In this document: positions 34,072 to 41,567 of the stretch, piece by piece
Position numbering within the stretch: the stretch's first letter is position 1
How the letters are laid out: each line of letters opens with the position of its first letter
Source of the DNA: Bacteroidales bacterium
Lineage (GTDB): Bacteria > Bacteroidota > Bacteroidia > Bacteroidales > UBA932
Assembly: GCA_017509685.1 (NCBI GenBank)
Contig: JAFWPA010000036.1
Location: forward strand, 21,720-85,719
DNA length: 64,000 nucleotides
Reading direction: 5' to 3'
The notes under the pieces: model-generated
What the model was told of the DNA's origin: nothing
Database searches by the model: none
Seen by the model: the letters and a program-made list of their open reading frames with translations, nothing else
Made by a program: the position numbers and the translations under genes

Positions 34072-35856
34072 TTATTGCACAAAGGCAACAATTTCGCCCT
34101 TTTCCACTTTTTCGCCCTGTTTTCCCAGAACGGCAACCAGGAGGCCGTCAACTGCAGCCACAACGTCTTCCAGACCATAGTAGGTCTGAACGTGGCCGAT
34201 GACTTCGCCTGCCTTGACCTTCTTGCCCACTACAGGAGCCTTGGAGGCATCGTCCACATCCACTTCCCACAGCAGCTGGCCCTTGACGGGGCACTGTACG
34301 GGCGTGGCTTTGGGATACTTGGCCACATACTCTTCCACGCTGAACTTGGGCATTTCCACCACGGGACGCTCTATCACGATGGGGGCGCCGGCCTTGGCTT
34401 TCATCTCTTCCAGGTCCTTGTTGAAACGTTCCTTGGCGATGCCGCTGCGGAAGTCACGGTACTGACGCTCGAACATGGCCATGTTCAGGAGTTCTTCGTC
34501 GTCCTCGCCGTAGTCCCAGCCTTCCTCGTCCATCATCTTGCGGAACTTGGGAAGTTCGTCGGGATACATATCCTTCGGGTTGCCGGTGTAGAACTCCATC
34601 CCTTTTTCCTTGGCCAGGGCCACGATTTCGGGGGCCAGTTCTCCGGGCAGCTTGCCCATATTGCCCAGGATCATACCCCAGGTATCCTTGTCGATGGTGG
34701 TCCAACGGGGCTTGTCCTGCAGCATATTGAATACGTTCATCAGAGCCGTATTCTTCACGTACTGGCTGAACGGGGTTACAAGCGGCGGGTAGCCCAGGCG
34801 GGGCCATACGTACTCCACTTCGTCAAAGAGCTTCACCATCAAAGTATCCAGGCTCATTTCCGGACGGCCGTGGGCGCGCTGGGCGGCGTTGATGGCGCCC
34901 TGGAAGCCCTTCAGATCGGCCATCATGGAGCCCATCATACCGCCGGGCAGGCCGCAGCCCACCAGCAGGGAGGTCATCTGGGAGTTGGTAGGGTTGATCC
35001 AGTAGCCCAGGAAGTCGTCGATGAATTCCTGCGTGAGGCGGCGCACTTCCATATAGGCATCCATATTGATGTCCTTTACCTGAAAGCCGTCGGCTTTCAT
35101 CATCTGCTGAACGGTAATGACGTCCGGATGCACCTTGCCCCAGGAGAGAGGCTCTACGGCAACGTCCAGATAATCCGCTCCGGCGCGAGCTACTTCCAGC
35201 ATGGATGCCGGGGAGAAACCGGGGCCGGTGTGACCATGGTACTGTACCTTGATTTCCGGGTGTGCTTTCTTGATGCCGGCCACAATCTGTCCCAGTTCCG
35301 TGGGACGGCCGATACCCGCCATATCCTTGAGGCAGATTTCATCGGTGCCGTATTCCACCAGCTGGTCCACCAGCTTGAGGTAATAATCTACCGTATGAAC
35401 GGGAGAATGCGTGATGGACAGGGCTGCCTGTGAAATCATTCCGCCCTTCTTGGCAAGTTCAATAGACGTCTTGAGGTTGCGGTGGTCGTTGAGGCCGCAG
35501 AAGGAACGGGCGATGTCCGTCCCCTGTTTCTTCTTCACCTTGAACATCAGTTCACGGACGTCTTCCGGAACGGGATACATACGGATGGCATTGAGGCCGC
35601 GCTCCAGCATATGGGTCTGGATGCCCGCCTTATGGAAGGGGGCCGTCCACTTGCGCACAGAGATGTTAGGGTTCTCACCGTACAGCAGATTCACCTGCTC
35701 GAAGGCACCGCCATTGGTTTCCACACGGTCGAAGCAGCCCATATCCACAATAGCGGGGGCTACCCGTACCAACTGGTCCACGCGCGGCTGATATCGGCCG
35801 GAGCTCTGCCACATATCCCTGTAAACAAGGGAGAATTTGATTTCACGTTTTGCCAT
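34072..35856 (-). CDS. PycB/OadA-like carboxyltransferase protein with biotinyl-like domain lacking the acceptor lysine
   Basis: 594 residues from MAKREIKFSLVYRDMWQ (ATG at 35856; an ATG at 35886 is less likely). Residues 1-300 follow the carboxyltransferase barrel of pyruvate carboxylase B and oxaloacetate decarboxylase alpha: VYRDMWQSS in place of LRDAHQS, SITHSPVHTVDYY, EICLKDMAGIGRP with the carbamylation lysine, and the metal ligands YHGHTGPG; then CGLPGGMMGSMMADL. Residues about 520-594 form a biotinyl/lipoyl hammerhead, but where EAMKM is expected the sequence reads HVQTYYGLEDV (555-565). Without that lysine it cannot carry biotin itself and would need a separate carrier protein, or it does another reaction. 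No partner subunits are adjacent. Confidence 0.7.
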   Translation of the reverse strand: MAKREIKFSLVYRDMWQSSGRYQPRVDQLVRVAPAIVDMGCFDRVETNGGAFEQVNLLYGENPNISVRKWTAPFHKAGIQTHMLERGLNAIRMYPVPEDVRELMFKVKKKQGTDIARSFCGLNDHRNLKTSIELAKKGGMISQAALSITHSPVHTVDYYLKLVDQLVEYGTDEICLKDMAGIGRPTELGQIVAGIKKAHPEIKVQYHGHTGPGFSPASMLEVARAGADYLDVAVEPLSWGKVHPDVITVQQMMKADGFQVKDINMDAYMEVRRLTQEFIDDFLGYWINPTNSQMTSLLVGCGLPGGMMGSMMADLKGFQGAINAAQRAHGRPEMSLDTLMVKLFDEVEYVWPRLGYPPLVTPFSQYVKNTALMNVFNMLQDKPRWTTIDKDTWGMILGNMGKLPGELAPEIVALAKEKGMEFYTGNPKDMYPDELPKFRKMMDEEGWDYGEDDEELLNMAMFERQYRDFRSGIAKERFNKDLEEMKAKAGAPIVIERPVVEMPKFSVEEYVAKYPKATPVQCPVKGQLLWEVDVDDASKAPVVGKKVKAGEVIGHVQTYYGLEDVVAAVDGLLVAVLGKQGEKVEKGEIVAFVQ

Positions 35857-35883
35857 ATAGCGAATACTGATTTGACGTATTGA

Positions 35884-35891
35884 CAAAGATA
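35884..35891 (-). promoter_or_regulatory. -7 box of the PycB/OadA-like gene
   Basis: TATCTTTG on the minus strand, 27 bp before the ATG at 35856. It is back to back with the tRNA-His promoter. Confidence 0.5.
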
Positions 35892-35901
35892 CAAAAATTA
35901 T

Positions 35902-35932
35902 TTTGCAAAATCGGAATAAATCCGTACATTTG
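35902..35932 (+). promoter_or_regulatory. Bacteroidetes-type promoter of tRNA-His
   Basis: TTTG (35902-35905), 19-bp spacer, TACATTTG (35925-35932), ending 12 bp before the tRNA. Confidence 0.8.
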
Positions 35933-35944
35933 CAGTCCCAAATG

Positions 35945-36017
35945 GTGGATGTAGTTCAGCTGGTAGAGCATCGGATTGTGGTTCCGAGTGTCGTGGGTTC
36001 GAGCCCCATCATCCACC
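35945..36017 (+). tRNA. tRNA-His (GTG)
   Basis: Acceptor GTGGATG with CATCCAC, anticodon stem TCGGA/TCCGA around loop TTGTGGT (anticodon GTG), T-stem GTGGG/CCCAT, discriminator C. A G at 35944 can serve as the G-1 that marks tRNA-His. Its 3' end is duplicated in inverse orientation at 34048-34071. Confidence 0.95.
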
Positions 36018-36024
36018 CAGATGC

Positions 36025-36060
36025 AACCTTCAGATTTTTCTGAGGGTTGTTTTTATTTTT
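36025..36060 (+). terminator. tRNA-His terminator
   Basis: A 9-bp stem (AACCTTCAG at 36025-36033 with 36040-36048, one G-U) followed by a T-rich run to 36060. Confidence 0.85.
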
Positions 36061-36065
36061 ATTCG

Positions 36066-36073
36066 TATATTTG
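36066..36073 (+). promoter_or_regulatory. -7 box of the hypothetical gene after tRNA-His
   Basis: TATATTTG, 25 bp before the ATG at 36098. It indicates independent transcription after the tRNA terminator. Confidence 0.5.
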
Positions 36074-36097
36074 CATGTATCTAATAATGTGAGCCAT

Positions 36098-36742
36098 ATG
36101 AAAAAATTATTCATTCTCGTAGTATGCATGATGTTCGCACATGCCCTGTTCGCACAAGACATCATTACAAAAGCAGATGGAACCGATATTCAGGCGAAAG
36201 TGACGGAAGTGAGTCAGAACCAGATTTCGTTTAAGAAGTTTTCTAATCTTGACGGCCCCACATACACTATTAACGCATCGGATGTATTGATGATTACCTA
36301 TGAGAATGGAGAGCGTGAAATGTTTAACGTCAAGAATGAGTCATCGATACCGCAAGGCGTGATGACATATAATCCGTGGAGCGGGAAGATTTCCGTCGGT
36401 GGAGTTACAATAGAGGATGGAATGCTGAACAGATATATTTCCCAAGAGGATATTAAGTCCTATAAGGGTAGTAAAACGTGTATGTTAGTCGGTGGTATTG
36501 TTGGTATTGTTGGAGCGGTTCCCTTCGGATGGAGTATCGGTACTGCCATTGCAGGAGCTAAACCGAATTTAGGTATGCTGATCGGAGGTGGCGTTGCTTT
36601 CGTTGGAGGTATTGTTGTTTCCTTAGTCGGTGAAGGTAAAGTGAAATCCATTGTAAATAATTACAACTCGAAACTAGCTTTTCAGCCACAGTTCCAATTT
36701 GGCGCTACAGATAATGGAGTTGGTTTAGCATTAGTGTTTTAA
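36098..36742 (+). CDS. AT-rich secreted/membrane protein, unknown function
   Basis: 214 residues from MKKLFILVVCMMFAHALFAQ (signal peptide). Residues about 21-75 (DIITKADGTDIQAKVTEVSQNQISFKKFSNLDGPTYTI) match a small beta domain often seen at the start of hypothetical Bacteroidetes proteins. Later come two glycine-rich hydrophobic stretches (about 128-150 and 156-175, e.g. MLVGGIVGIVGAVPFG). I recognise no function. Codon use is visibly AT-richer than in all neighbours (AAA, ATT, GTA, TTA), and it lies between tRNA-His and repeat copy 3, which suggests recent acquisition. Confidence 0.75.
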   Translation: MKKLFILVVCMMFAHALFAQDIITKADGTDIQAKVTEVSQNQISFKKFSNLDGPTYTINASDVLMITYENGEREMFNVKNESSIPQGVMTYNPWSGKISVGGVTIEDGMLNRYISQEDIKSYKGSKTCMLVGGIVGIVGAVPFGWSIGTAIAGAKPNLGMLIGGGVAFVGGIVVSLVGEGKVKSIVNNYNSKLAFQPQFQFGATDNGVGLALVF

Positions 36743-36760
36743 CCCCTCCCTAAAACAAAC

Positions 36761-36793
36761 AAACGGCTTGCAAGACTGCAGGCCGTTTTTTTT
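36761..36793 (+). terminator. Terminator of the hypothetical gene, paired with repeat copy 3
   Basis: A 12-bp stem (36761-36772 with 36777-36788, one G-U, loop AGAC) plus eight T. It is nearly identical to the terminator at 34006-34039 read on the opposite strand. Confidence 0.88.
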
Positions 36794-36814
36794 GCCGCAG
36801 ACATACTCATGGCG

Positions 36815-36904
36815 TAAATCACTGACTATCAGGCACATAAAAAATTTTCTTGACTCCCGCGGGAACAAAGAAAAAATCTTATATACTTGGTAATCAGCGC
36901 TTTA
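36815..36904 (+). repeat. 90-bp palindromic intergenic element, copy 3 (full length)
   Basis: Left arm TAAATCACTGACTATCA (36815-36831); right arm complemented TAAAGCGCTGATTACCA (36888-36904). Centre TTTTCTT (36845-36851), CCCGCGGG (36856-36863), AAAGAAAA (36867-36874). Flanked by the terminator at 36761 and by GAGCGCCCGGCAGGGC (from 36911), both shared with copy 4. The rpoN stop is 34 bp beyond the right arm. Confidence 0.8.
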
Positions 36905-36938
36905 TATAACGAGCGCCCGGCAGGGCGCCGGCAGAGGG

Positions 36939-38393
36939 CTACAATTCCCTACGGAGCCGGGCTTTGGGGATGTCAAGTTGGGCGCGGTATTTGGCGATGG
37001 TGCGGCGGGCGACTTTGTAGCCGCGGGCGGCCAGGCCGTCTACCAGTTCGTCGTCGGTGAGGGGGTTGTGCTTGTCTTCGCCGTCTACCATTTCCCGGAG
37101 GGCTTTTTTGATTTCGCGGGTAGAAACTTCTTCGCCTTCGGTGTTTTCCAGTCCTTCGGAGAAGAAATACTTGAGGGGGAAGATGCCGAAGTGGGTTTCG
37201 ATCCACTTGCTGTTGACCACACGGGAGATGGTGGAGATGTCAAAGCCGGTCATTTCGGCAATGTCCTTGAGCACCATGGGGCGCAGGTTGCTTTCGTCGC
37301 CGTCCACGAAGTAGTCGTGCTGGTAGTCGATGATGGCCTGCATGGTGCTTTGCAGGGTGTTCTGCCGCTGACGCAGGGCTTCGATGAACCATTTGGCCGA
37401 ATCAATCTTCTGCTTCACGAACGTGGCGGCTTCCTTGTCGGCCTTGGAGGAAGACAGGCGGCCGGTTTCCATAATCTCGGAGTACCGGCGGTTGATGCGC
37501 AGTTCCGGGATGGAGAAACGCGGCATGGTGAGGATGAGCTGGCCGTTTTCGTAGTCCAGGTGGAAGTCCGGGACCACCTGCTGGGCCTGGTCGTTGTAGG
37601 AGTCGTCCACCTGTCCGCCCGGGGAAGGGTTCAGGCGACGGATCTCGTCCAGGACGCCCTTCATCTCATCCTCGCCCAGGTGCAGGCGGGCCATAATCTT
37701 CTGGAAATGACGGTTCTTGAAAGCCTCGAACTGGGTTTCCAGCACTTTGATAGCGTTCTCTACGGAGGGGGTGCGTTTCTTGTCTTCCAGCTGGATGAGC
37801 AGGCATTCCCGCAGGTCCCGTGCGCCCACGCCGGAGGGCTCGAACTCCTGGATGACCTTGAGCAGTTTCTCCACCTCTTCGGCCGATGATTCCACGCCGG
37901 CGCGGAAGGCGAGGTCGTCCACCAGGGATTCGATGTCCCTGCGCAGATAACCGTCTTCGTCCAGCGAGCCGATGATGAAGGACGCCACCGTGCGCTGATG
38001 ATCCGTGAGATTGCGGTACCCAAGCTGCTCCTGCAGGCTTTGGGTAAAACTCTGTTTGACGGAGAAGGTATTGTATTCCGGACGCTCGTCCTTGCCCCAG
38101 TTGTTCACGTGGAGGTTGTAGGAAGGGATGTCGTCGTCCTGGGGGCCGTAGTTTTCTTCCAGGGAGCCGCCGCTCTGCTCCTTCTCCTCCACTTCGGAGA
38201 TGGAGACGTCACGGGGCTGGTCGTCGTCCCGCTTGGGAGAATCGTCGTCGATGACGGGGTTGTCGTTCAGGACCTCGCGCACATACTGCTCCAGGGCCTG
38301 CACCGGCATCTCGATGACCTTGATGGTCTGGATCTGGAGCGGTGACAGCCTCTGCTGCTGTTTCTGTTCAAGTCCCTGTTTGATGGAAGCCAT
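36939..38393 (-). CDS. rpoN: RNA polymerase sigma-54 factor
   Basis: 484 residues. Region I is the Gln/Leu-rich start (IKQGLEQKQQQRLSPLQIQTIKVIEMPVQALEQYV, activator contact), region II is acidic, and region III has the core-binding part, the helix-turn-helix (VLKDIAEMTGFDISTISRVVNSKW) and the RpoN box near the end (ARRTIAKYRAQL). It directs RNA polymerase to -24/-12 promoters with an enhancer-binding activator. The start overlaps the stop of the SPOR gene (TAATG). Confidence 0.97.
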   Translation of the reverse strand: MASIKQGLEQKQQQRLSPLQIQTIKVIEMPVQALEQYVREVLNDNPVIDDDSPKRDDDQPRDVSISEVEEKEQSGGSLEENYGPQDDDIPSYNLHVNNWGKDERPEYNTFSVKQSFTQSLQEQLGYRNLTDHQRTVASFIIGSLDEDGYLRRDIESLVDDLAFRAGVESSAEEVEKLLKVIQEFEPSGVGARDLRECLLIQLEDKKRTPSVENAIKVLETQFEAFKNRHFQKIMARLHLGEDEMKGVLDEIRRLNPSPGGQVDDSYNDQAQQVVPDFHLDYENGQLILTMPRFSIPELRINRRYSEIMETGRLSSSKADKEAATFVKQKIDSAKWFIEALRQRQNTLQSTMQAIIDYQHDYFVDGDESNLRPMVLKDIAEMTGFDISTISRVVNSKWIETHFGIFPLKYFFSEGLENTEGEEVSTREIKKALREMVDGEDKHNPLTDDELVDGLAARGYKVARRTIAKYRAQLDIPKARLRREL

Positions 38394-38845
38394 TAGCGGG
38401 GATAATTGATGGTCTCCTTAATGATATACGCGGTGGGATAGGTCCACTTGAGGGCGTTGTAGATGCGCAGGGCCTCATCCTTGGTGCGGAAGTCTCCCAC
38501 GGTCACCTTGTAATTGGGGCTCTCGAAGGAGCGGTACACCGCCGCGCGGAACTGCTGCTGCAGCGTTTTCTCGATGGCTTCGGACTTGGCGCGGGCCTGG
38601 GGCCCGTTGTCATAATAGACGCGGATGCGGTAGCCGGTGATGGGCTTGTTGGCATTTTCGCGGACATAGGTGTCCATGGCCTGCTGCACGGCGACACTCT
38701 GGGTAATCTTTACACCGGAACCGATGACAGACAGGATGCTTTTTCCCAGCAGGGTGGAGTCTACGGGAGCGGTTTCGACCTCCTGGGCCTGCAGCGCAGC
38801 AGCGCTCAGGACCAGCAGGGAGAGTATGACGAAGATACGTTTCAT
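38393..38845 (-). CDS. SPOR-domain secreted protein
   Basis: 150 residues with a signal peptide (MKRIFVILSLLVLSAAALQAQ). Residues about 75-150 form a SPOR-like domain: GYRIRVYYDNGPQARAKSEAI, YRSFESPNYKVTVGDFRTKDEALRIYNAL. SPOR domains bind denuded peptidoglycan at division sites. It is the middle gene of a LEA-like / SPOR / rpoN operon, overlapping both neighbours by 1-4 bp. Confidence 0.85.
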   Translation of the reverse strand: MKRIFVILSLLVLSAAALQAQEVETAPVDSTLLGKSILSVIGSGVKITQSVAVQQAMDTYVRENANKPITGYRIRVYYDNGPQARAKSEAIEKTLQQQFRAAVYRSFESPNYKVTVGDFRTKDEALRIYNALKWTYPTAYIIKETINYPR

Positions 38846-39315
38846 TTTCTGGTAAATTGGGAAAGGTCCAGGTCCCGGAACTTGAGCGGAGCCCGGAGAA
38901 CACCGTTTTTCTTGAGGGCGCCCTGTACGTCGATATCGGCCTTGAGGCCGCTCAGGGACTGTTTGGAAGCAATGACCAGCACATCCAGCAGCGAGGCGCC
39001 ATCGGCCAGGGTGACCGTGCAGGGCAGCTCATACACCTGTTCGCACCGGGGGGCCAGTTCTATGCTGCCCGTGACAAAGTGGGCGATGGGCTTGTCTTCA
39101 TAGCGGATGGTTCCGGTGATTTCCTGCACGGCGAGCCCCATGGCGGGGTTGTTGATGCCCAGCAGCAACTTCCCGTCCATAGACCGCAGGGAGGTGGGCA
39201 CAATGTAGGCCACGCCGGCGGAAGTGAGGGAAATCTCCTTGACTTTGGACACGCCGCAGGAGCAGGCCAGCAGGGCCGCTACAAGAAAGATGCCGATATG
39301 CTTAAAAGCTTTCAC
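38842..39315 (-). CDS. LEA-like (LEA2/WHy-type) lipoprotein
   Basis: 157 residues with a lipoprotein signal (MKAFKHIGIFLVAALLACSC, Cys20). The mature part is one beta-sandwich-like domain: VKEISLTSAGVAYIVPTSLRSMDGKLLLGINNPAMGLAVQEITGTIRYEDKPIAHFVTGSI, which resembles LEA2 domains of Bacteroidetes lipoproteins. Function unknown. First gene of the rpoN operon; its promoter is divergent from that of miaB. Confidence 0.65.
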   Translation of the reverse strand: MKAFKHIGIFLVAALLACSCGVSKVKEISLTSAGVAYIVPTSLRSMDGKLLLGINNPAMGLAVQEITGTIRYEDKPIAHFVTGSIELAPRCEQVYELPCTVTLADGASLLDVLVIASKQSLSGLKADIDVQGALKKNGVLRAPLKFRDLDLSQFTRK

Positions 39316-39320
39316 TAACG

Positions 39321-39349
39321 CAAAGGTAGTGATTTTTTTCGTAACTTTG
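39321..39349. promoter_or_regulatory. Divergent -7 boxes for the rpoN operon and miaB
   Basis: TACCTTTG on the minus strand (39321-39328) and TAACTTTG on the plus strand (39342-39349) stand 13 bp apart in the 40-bp gap between the two start codons. RNA polymerase can hardly occupy both at once. Confidence 0.6.
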
Positions 39350-39355
39350 CACCCT

Positions 39356-40669
39356 ATGAAAAAAAGAGCGTATATCGAGACTTACGGGTGTCAGATGAAC
39401 GTGAACGACACCGAGGTGATTTTCTCCATTTTGGCCGATGCCGGCTACGAAAGGACGGAGCAGATGGAAGAGGCAGACCTGGTGATGGCCAACACCTGCA
39501 GCATCCGGGACAACGCGGAGCAGCGCATCTGGGGCCGCATCGAGGTCTTCAACCGGCTGCGCGTGAACCGGCCCGGCCTGGTGGTAGGCATCGTGGGCTG
39601 TATGGCGGAACGCCTGAAGGACAAGCTCCTGGACACGCACAAGGTGGACCTGGTGGTGGGCCCCGACGCTTACCGTTCGCTGCCCCGCCTGCTGGAGGCC
39701 ATCGGCCCCGACAGTCCCCAGATCGACGTACTGCTCTCCCGCGAAGAGACCTACGCCGACATCACTCCCGTGCGCACGGACAAGAACGGGATATCGGCTT
39801 TCATCTCCATCATGCGCGGCTGCAACAACGTATGCTCTTACTGCGTGGTGCCCTATACCCGCGGCGCAGAACGCTCCCGCGACGCCCACTCCATCGTGCG
39901 CGAGGCGTGCGACGTATACGCACGCGGATATAAAGAGGTAACCCTGCTGGGACAGAACGTGGACAGCTATCTGTGGAAATCGGCCACGGAAACCGTGAAC
40001 TTCGCGCGTCTGCTGGAGATGGTGGCCGCCATCGCACCGGACCTGCGCGTGCGCTTCGCCACCTCCCATCCCAAGGATATTAGCGACCAGGTCATCTACA
40101 CCATGGCCGCCCATCCCAATATTTGCAAACATATCCACCTGCCGGTCCAGAGTGGCAGCACCCGGATGCTGGAACTGATGCGGCGCAAGTACAGCCGCGA
40201 ATGGTACCTGGAGCGCGTAGCCAAGATTCGGGAAGTGATGCCGGACTGCGGTCTCACCACGGACGTCATTGCCGGATTCTGCACGGAAACTCCTGAGGAT
40301 CACGCCGATACGCTAAGCCTGATGGAGGAGGTGGGCTTTGACTGGGCCTTTATGTTCGCCTATTCGGACCGCCCCGGCACCCTGGCCAACCGTACCATGA
40401 AAGACGACGTTCCGGCCGATGAAAAGAACCGTCGGCTGAATCAGATCATAGAACTGCAGAACCGCAAGTCCCTGGAACGTTACCGCGCCCAGATTGGCCG
40501 GAAACTGGAGGTGCTGGTAGAAGGCCCTTCCAAGCGGGACCCCGCCATGCTCTGCGGGCGCGCCTCCAACAACATGATGTGCGTCTTCCCCGCCGAAGGC
40601 CGTGCCGCCGGCACCTATACGCAGGTGCGCGTGGTGGACTGCACATCGGCCACCCTCATTTGCGAATAG
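39356..40669 (+). CDS. miaB: tRNA-2-methylthio-N6-dimethylallyladenosine synthase MiaB
   Basis: 437 residues from MKKRAYIETYGCQMNVNDTE (ATG at 39356, 7 bp after the -7 box). Cys12 and two later cysteines (NTCSIRDNAE, GIVGCMAERL) form the UPF0004 cluster; the radical-SAM motif is RGCNNVCSYCVVPYTRGAERSR. A TRAM domain ends the protein (ALCGRASNN... CVFPAE). The enzyme methylthiolates i6A37 of tRNAs that read UNN codons. Confidence 0.95.
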   Translation: MKKRAYIETYGCQMNVNDTEVIFSILADAGYERTEQMEEADLVMANTCSIRDNAEQRIWGRIEVFNRLRVNRPGLVVGIVGCMAERLKDKLLDTHKVDLVVGPDAYRSLPRLLEAIGPDSPQIDVLLSREETYADITPVRTDKNGISAFISIMRGCNNVCSYCVVPYTRGAERSRDAHSIVREACDVYARGYKEVTLLGQNVDSYLWKSATETVNFARLLEMVAAIAPDLRVRFATSHPKDISDQVIYTMAAHPNICKHIHLPVQSGSTRMLELMRRKYSREWYLERVAKIREVMPDCGLTTDVIAGFCTETPEDHADTLSLMEEVGFDWAFMFAYSDRPGTLANRTMKDDVPADEKNRRLNQIIELQNRKSLERYRAQIGRKLEVLVEGPSKRDPAMLCGRASNNMMCVFPAEGRAAGTYTQVRVVDCTSATLICE

Positions 40670-40680
40670 CGCTCTTACCA

Positions 40681-40770
40681 TAAATCGCTGTTTATCAACG
40701 TATTGCATATTTTTCTTTAGCCCGCCCGGCGTAAAGAAAATTCTCAAAGTATCTGTGTATCAACGAGTTA
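40681..40770. repeat. 90-bp palindromic intergenic element, copy 2
   Basis: Left arm TAAATCGCTGTTTATCA (40681-40697); right arm complemented TAACTCGTTGATACACA (40754-40770). Centre TTTTCTTTA (40711-40719) with TAAAGAAAA (40732-40740) around GCCCGCCCGGC. Length and internal offsets equal copies 1 and 3. It fills the miaB-radC gap. Confidence 0.75.
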
Positions 40771-40807
40771 AGCCGCAACCTTCGAAAAGGTAGTGGCGGG
40801 GATGTAT

Positions 40808-40815
40808 TATCTTTG
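40808..40815 (+). promoter_or_regulatory. -7 box of radC
   Basis: TATCTTTG ending 6 bp before the ATG at 40822. A TTG start at 40813 would lie inside this box, so ATG 40822 is chosen. Confidence 0.5.
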
Positions 40816-40821
40816 CCCCGT

Positions 40822-41508
40822 ATGAGAATAAAGGATTTGTGCCCGGACGAGAGGCCCCGGGAAAAACTGCGCCTGCGGGGCGCGAAGGCCTTGTCCAACG
40901 CCGAACTGCTGGCCATCCTGCTGGGCAGCGGCACCGGCGGAAAAAGCGTACTGGAGGTGGCGCAGGAGCTGATGAAGACGGCCGGCGGGCGGCTGAACCT
41001 GCTGGGCGCCATGCCCCTGGAGCGGCTTATCACGCAGAAGGGGGTGGGTGAAGTGCGGGCCATTACCCTGGCGGCGGCGCTGGAACTGGGACGCCGCACG
41101 TTCGAGGAGAGCGCCATTGCCGATAAGCGCTCGCTCACCTCGCCGGAAATGGTGTTCCAGCTGATGCTCCCCACCCTCAAGAACCTGGACCACGAGGAAT
41201 GCTGGGCCCTGTTCTTGAACAAGGCCAACTTCCTCATCAGCAAGGAAATGATTACTTCCGGCAGCCTGGAGAGCACGCTGGTGGACACCGCACGCATCCT
41301 GAAGCGCGCCATTGAAAAGCAGAGCAGCTACGTGATCCTGGTCCACAACCACCCTTCCGGTTCCCCGCTGCCCGGGCCGGCCGATATCCACCAGACAGCG
41401 TGCGTGAAGAAGGCGCTCTCCAGCGTGGGAATCTCCCTGATGGACCACGTGGTGGTAGCCGAGGACAGTTTTTTCTCCTTCTCCGAAGAGCGCACGGGGC
41501 ATCTGTGA
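40822..41508 (+). CDS. radC: RadC/JAB-domain protein
   Basis: 228 residues. Residues about 1-85 include the helix-hairpin-helix-like region (LSNAELLAILLGSGTGG, GVGEVRAITLAAALELGRR); the rest is a JAB1/MPN fold with the zinc motif VILVHNHPSGSPLPGPAD and the upstream catalytic Glu region. RadC is a common chromosomal protein linked loosely to DNA repair and recombination, although its biochemical role is unproven. Confidence 0.9.
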   Translation: MRIKDLCPDERPREKLRLRGAKALSNAELLAILLGSGTGGKSVLEVAQELMKTAGGRLNLLGAMPLERLITQKGVGEVRAITLAAALELGRRTFEESAIADKRSLTSPEMVFQLMLPTLKNLDHEECWALFLNKANFLISKEMITSGSLESTLVDTARILKRAIEKQSSYVILVHNHPSGSPLPGPADIHQTACVKKALSSVGISLMDHVVVAEDSFFSFSEERTGHL

Positions 41509-41511
41509 TTA

Positions 41512-41542
41512 TTTGCTCTTTAACGGGAAAATACTATATTTG
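41512..41542 (+). promoter_or_regulatory. upp promoter
   Basis: TTTG (41512-41515), 19-bp spacer, TATATTTG (41535-41542). The leader before the ATG is about 20 nt. Confidence 0.75.
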
Positions 41543-41567
41543 TATTTCGAAGCAAATCCCTAAGGCC

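Noticed and set aside
33925-35433. Plus-strand frame of about 500 codons
   Set aside because: It starts in repeat copy 4, crosses the tRNA-His fragment and then runs antisense to the PycB/OadA-like gene, whose protein is clearly real.
35956-36165. Minus-strand frame containing WMMGLEPTT
   Set aside because: This peptide is the antisense translation of tRNA-His, a well-known false call.
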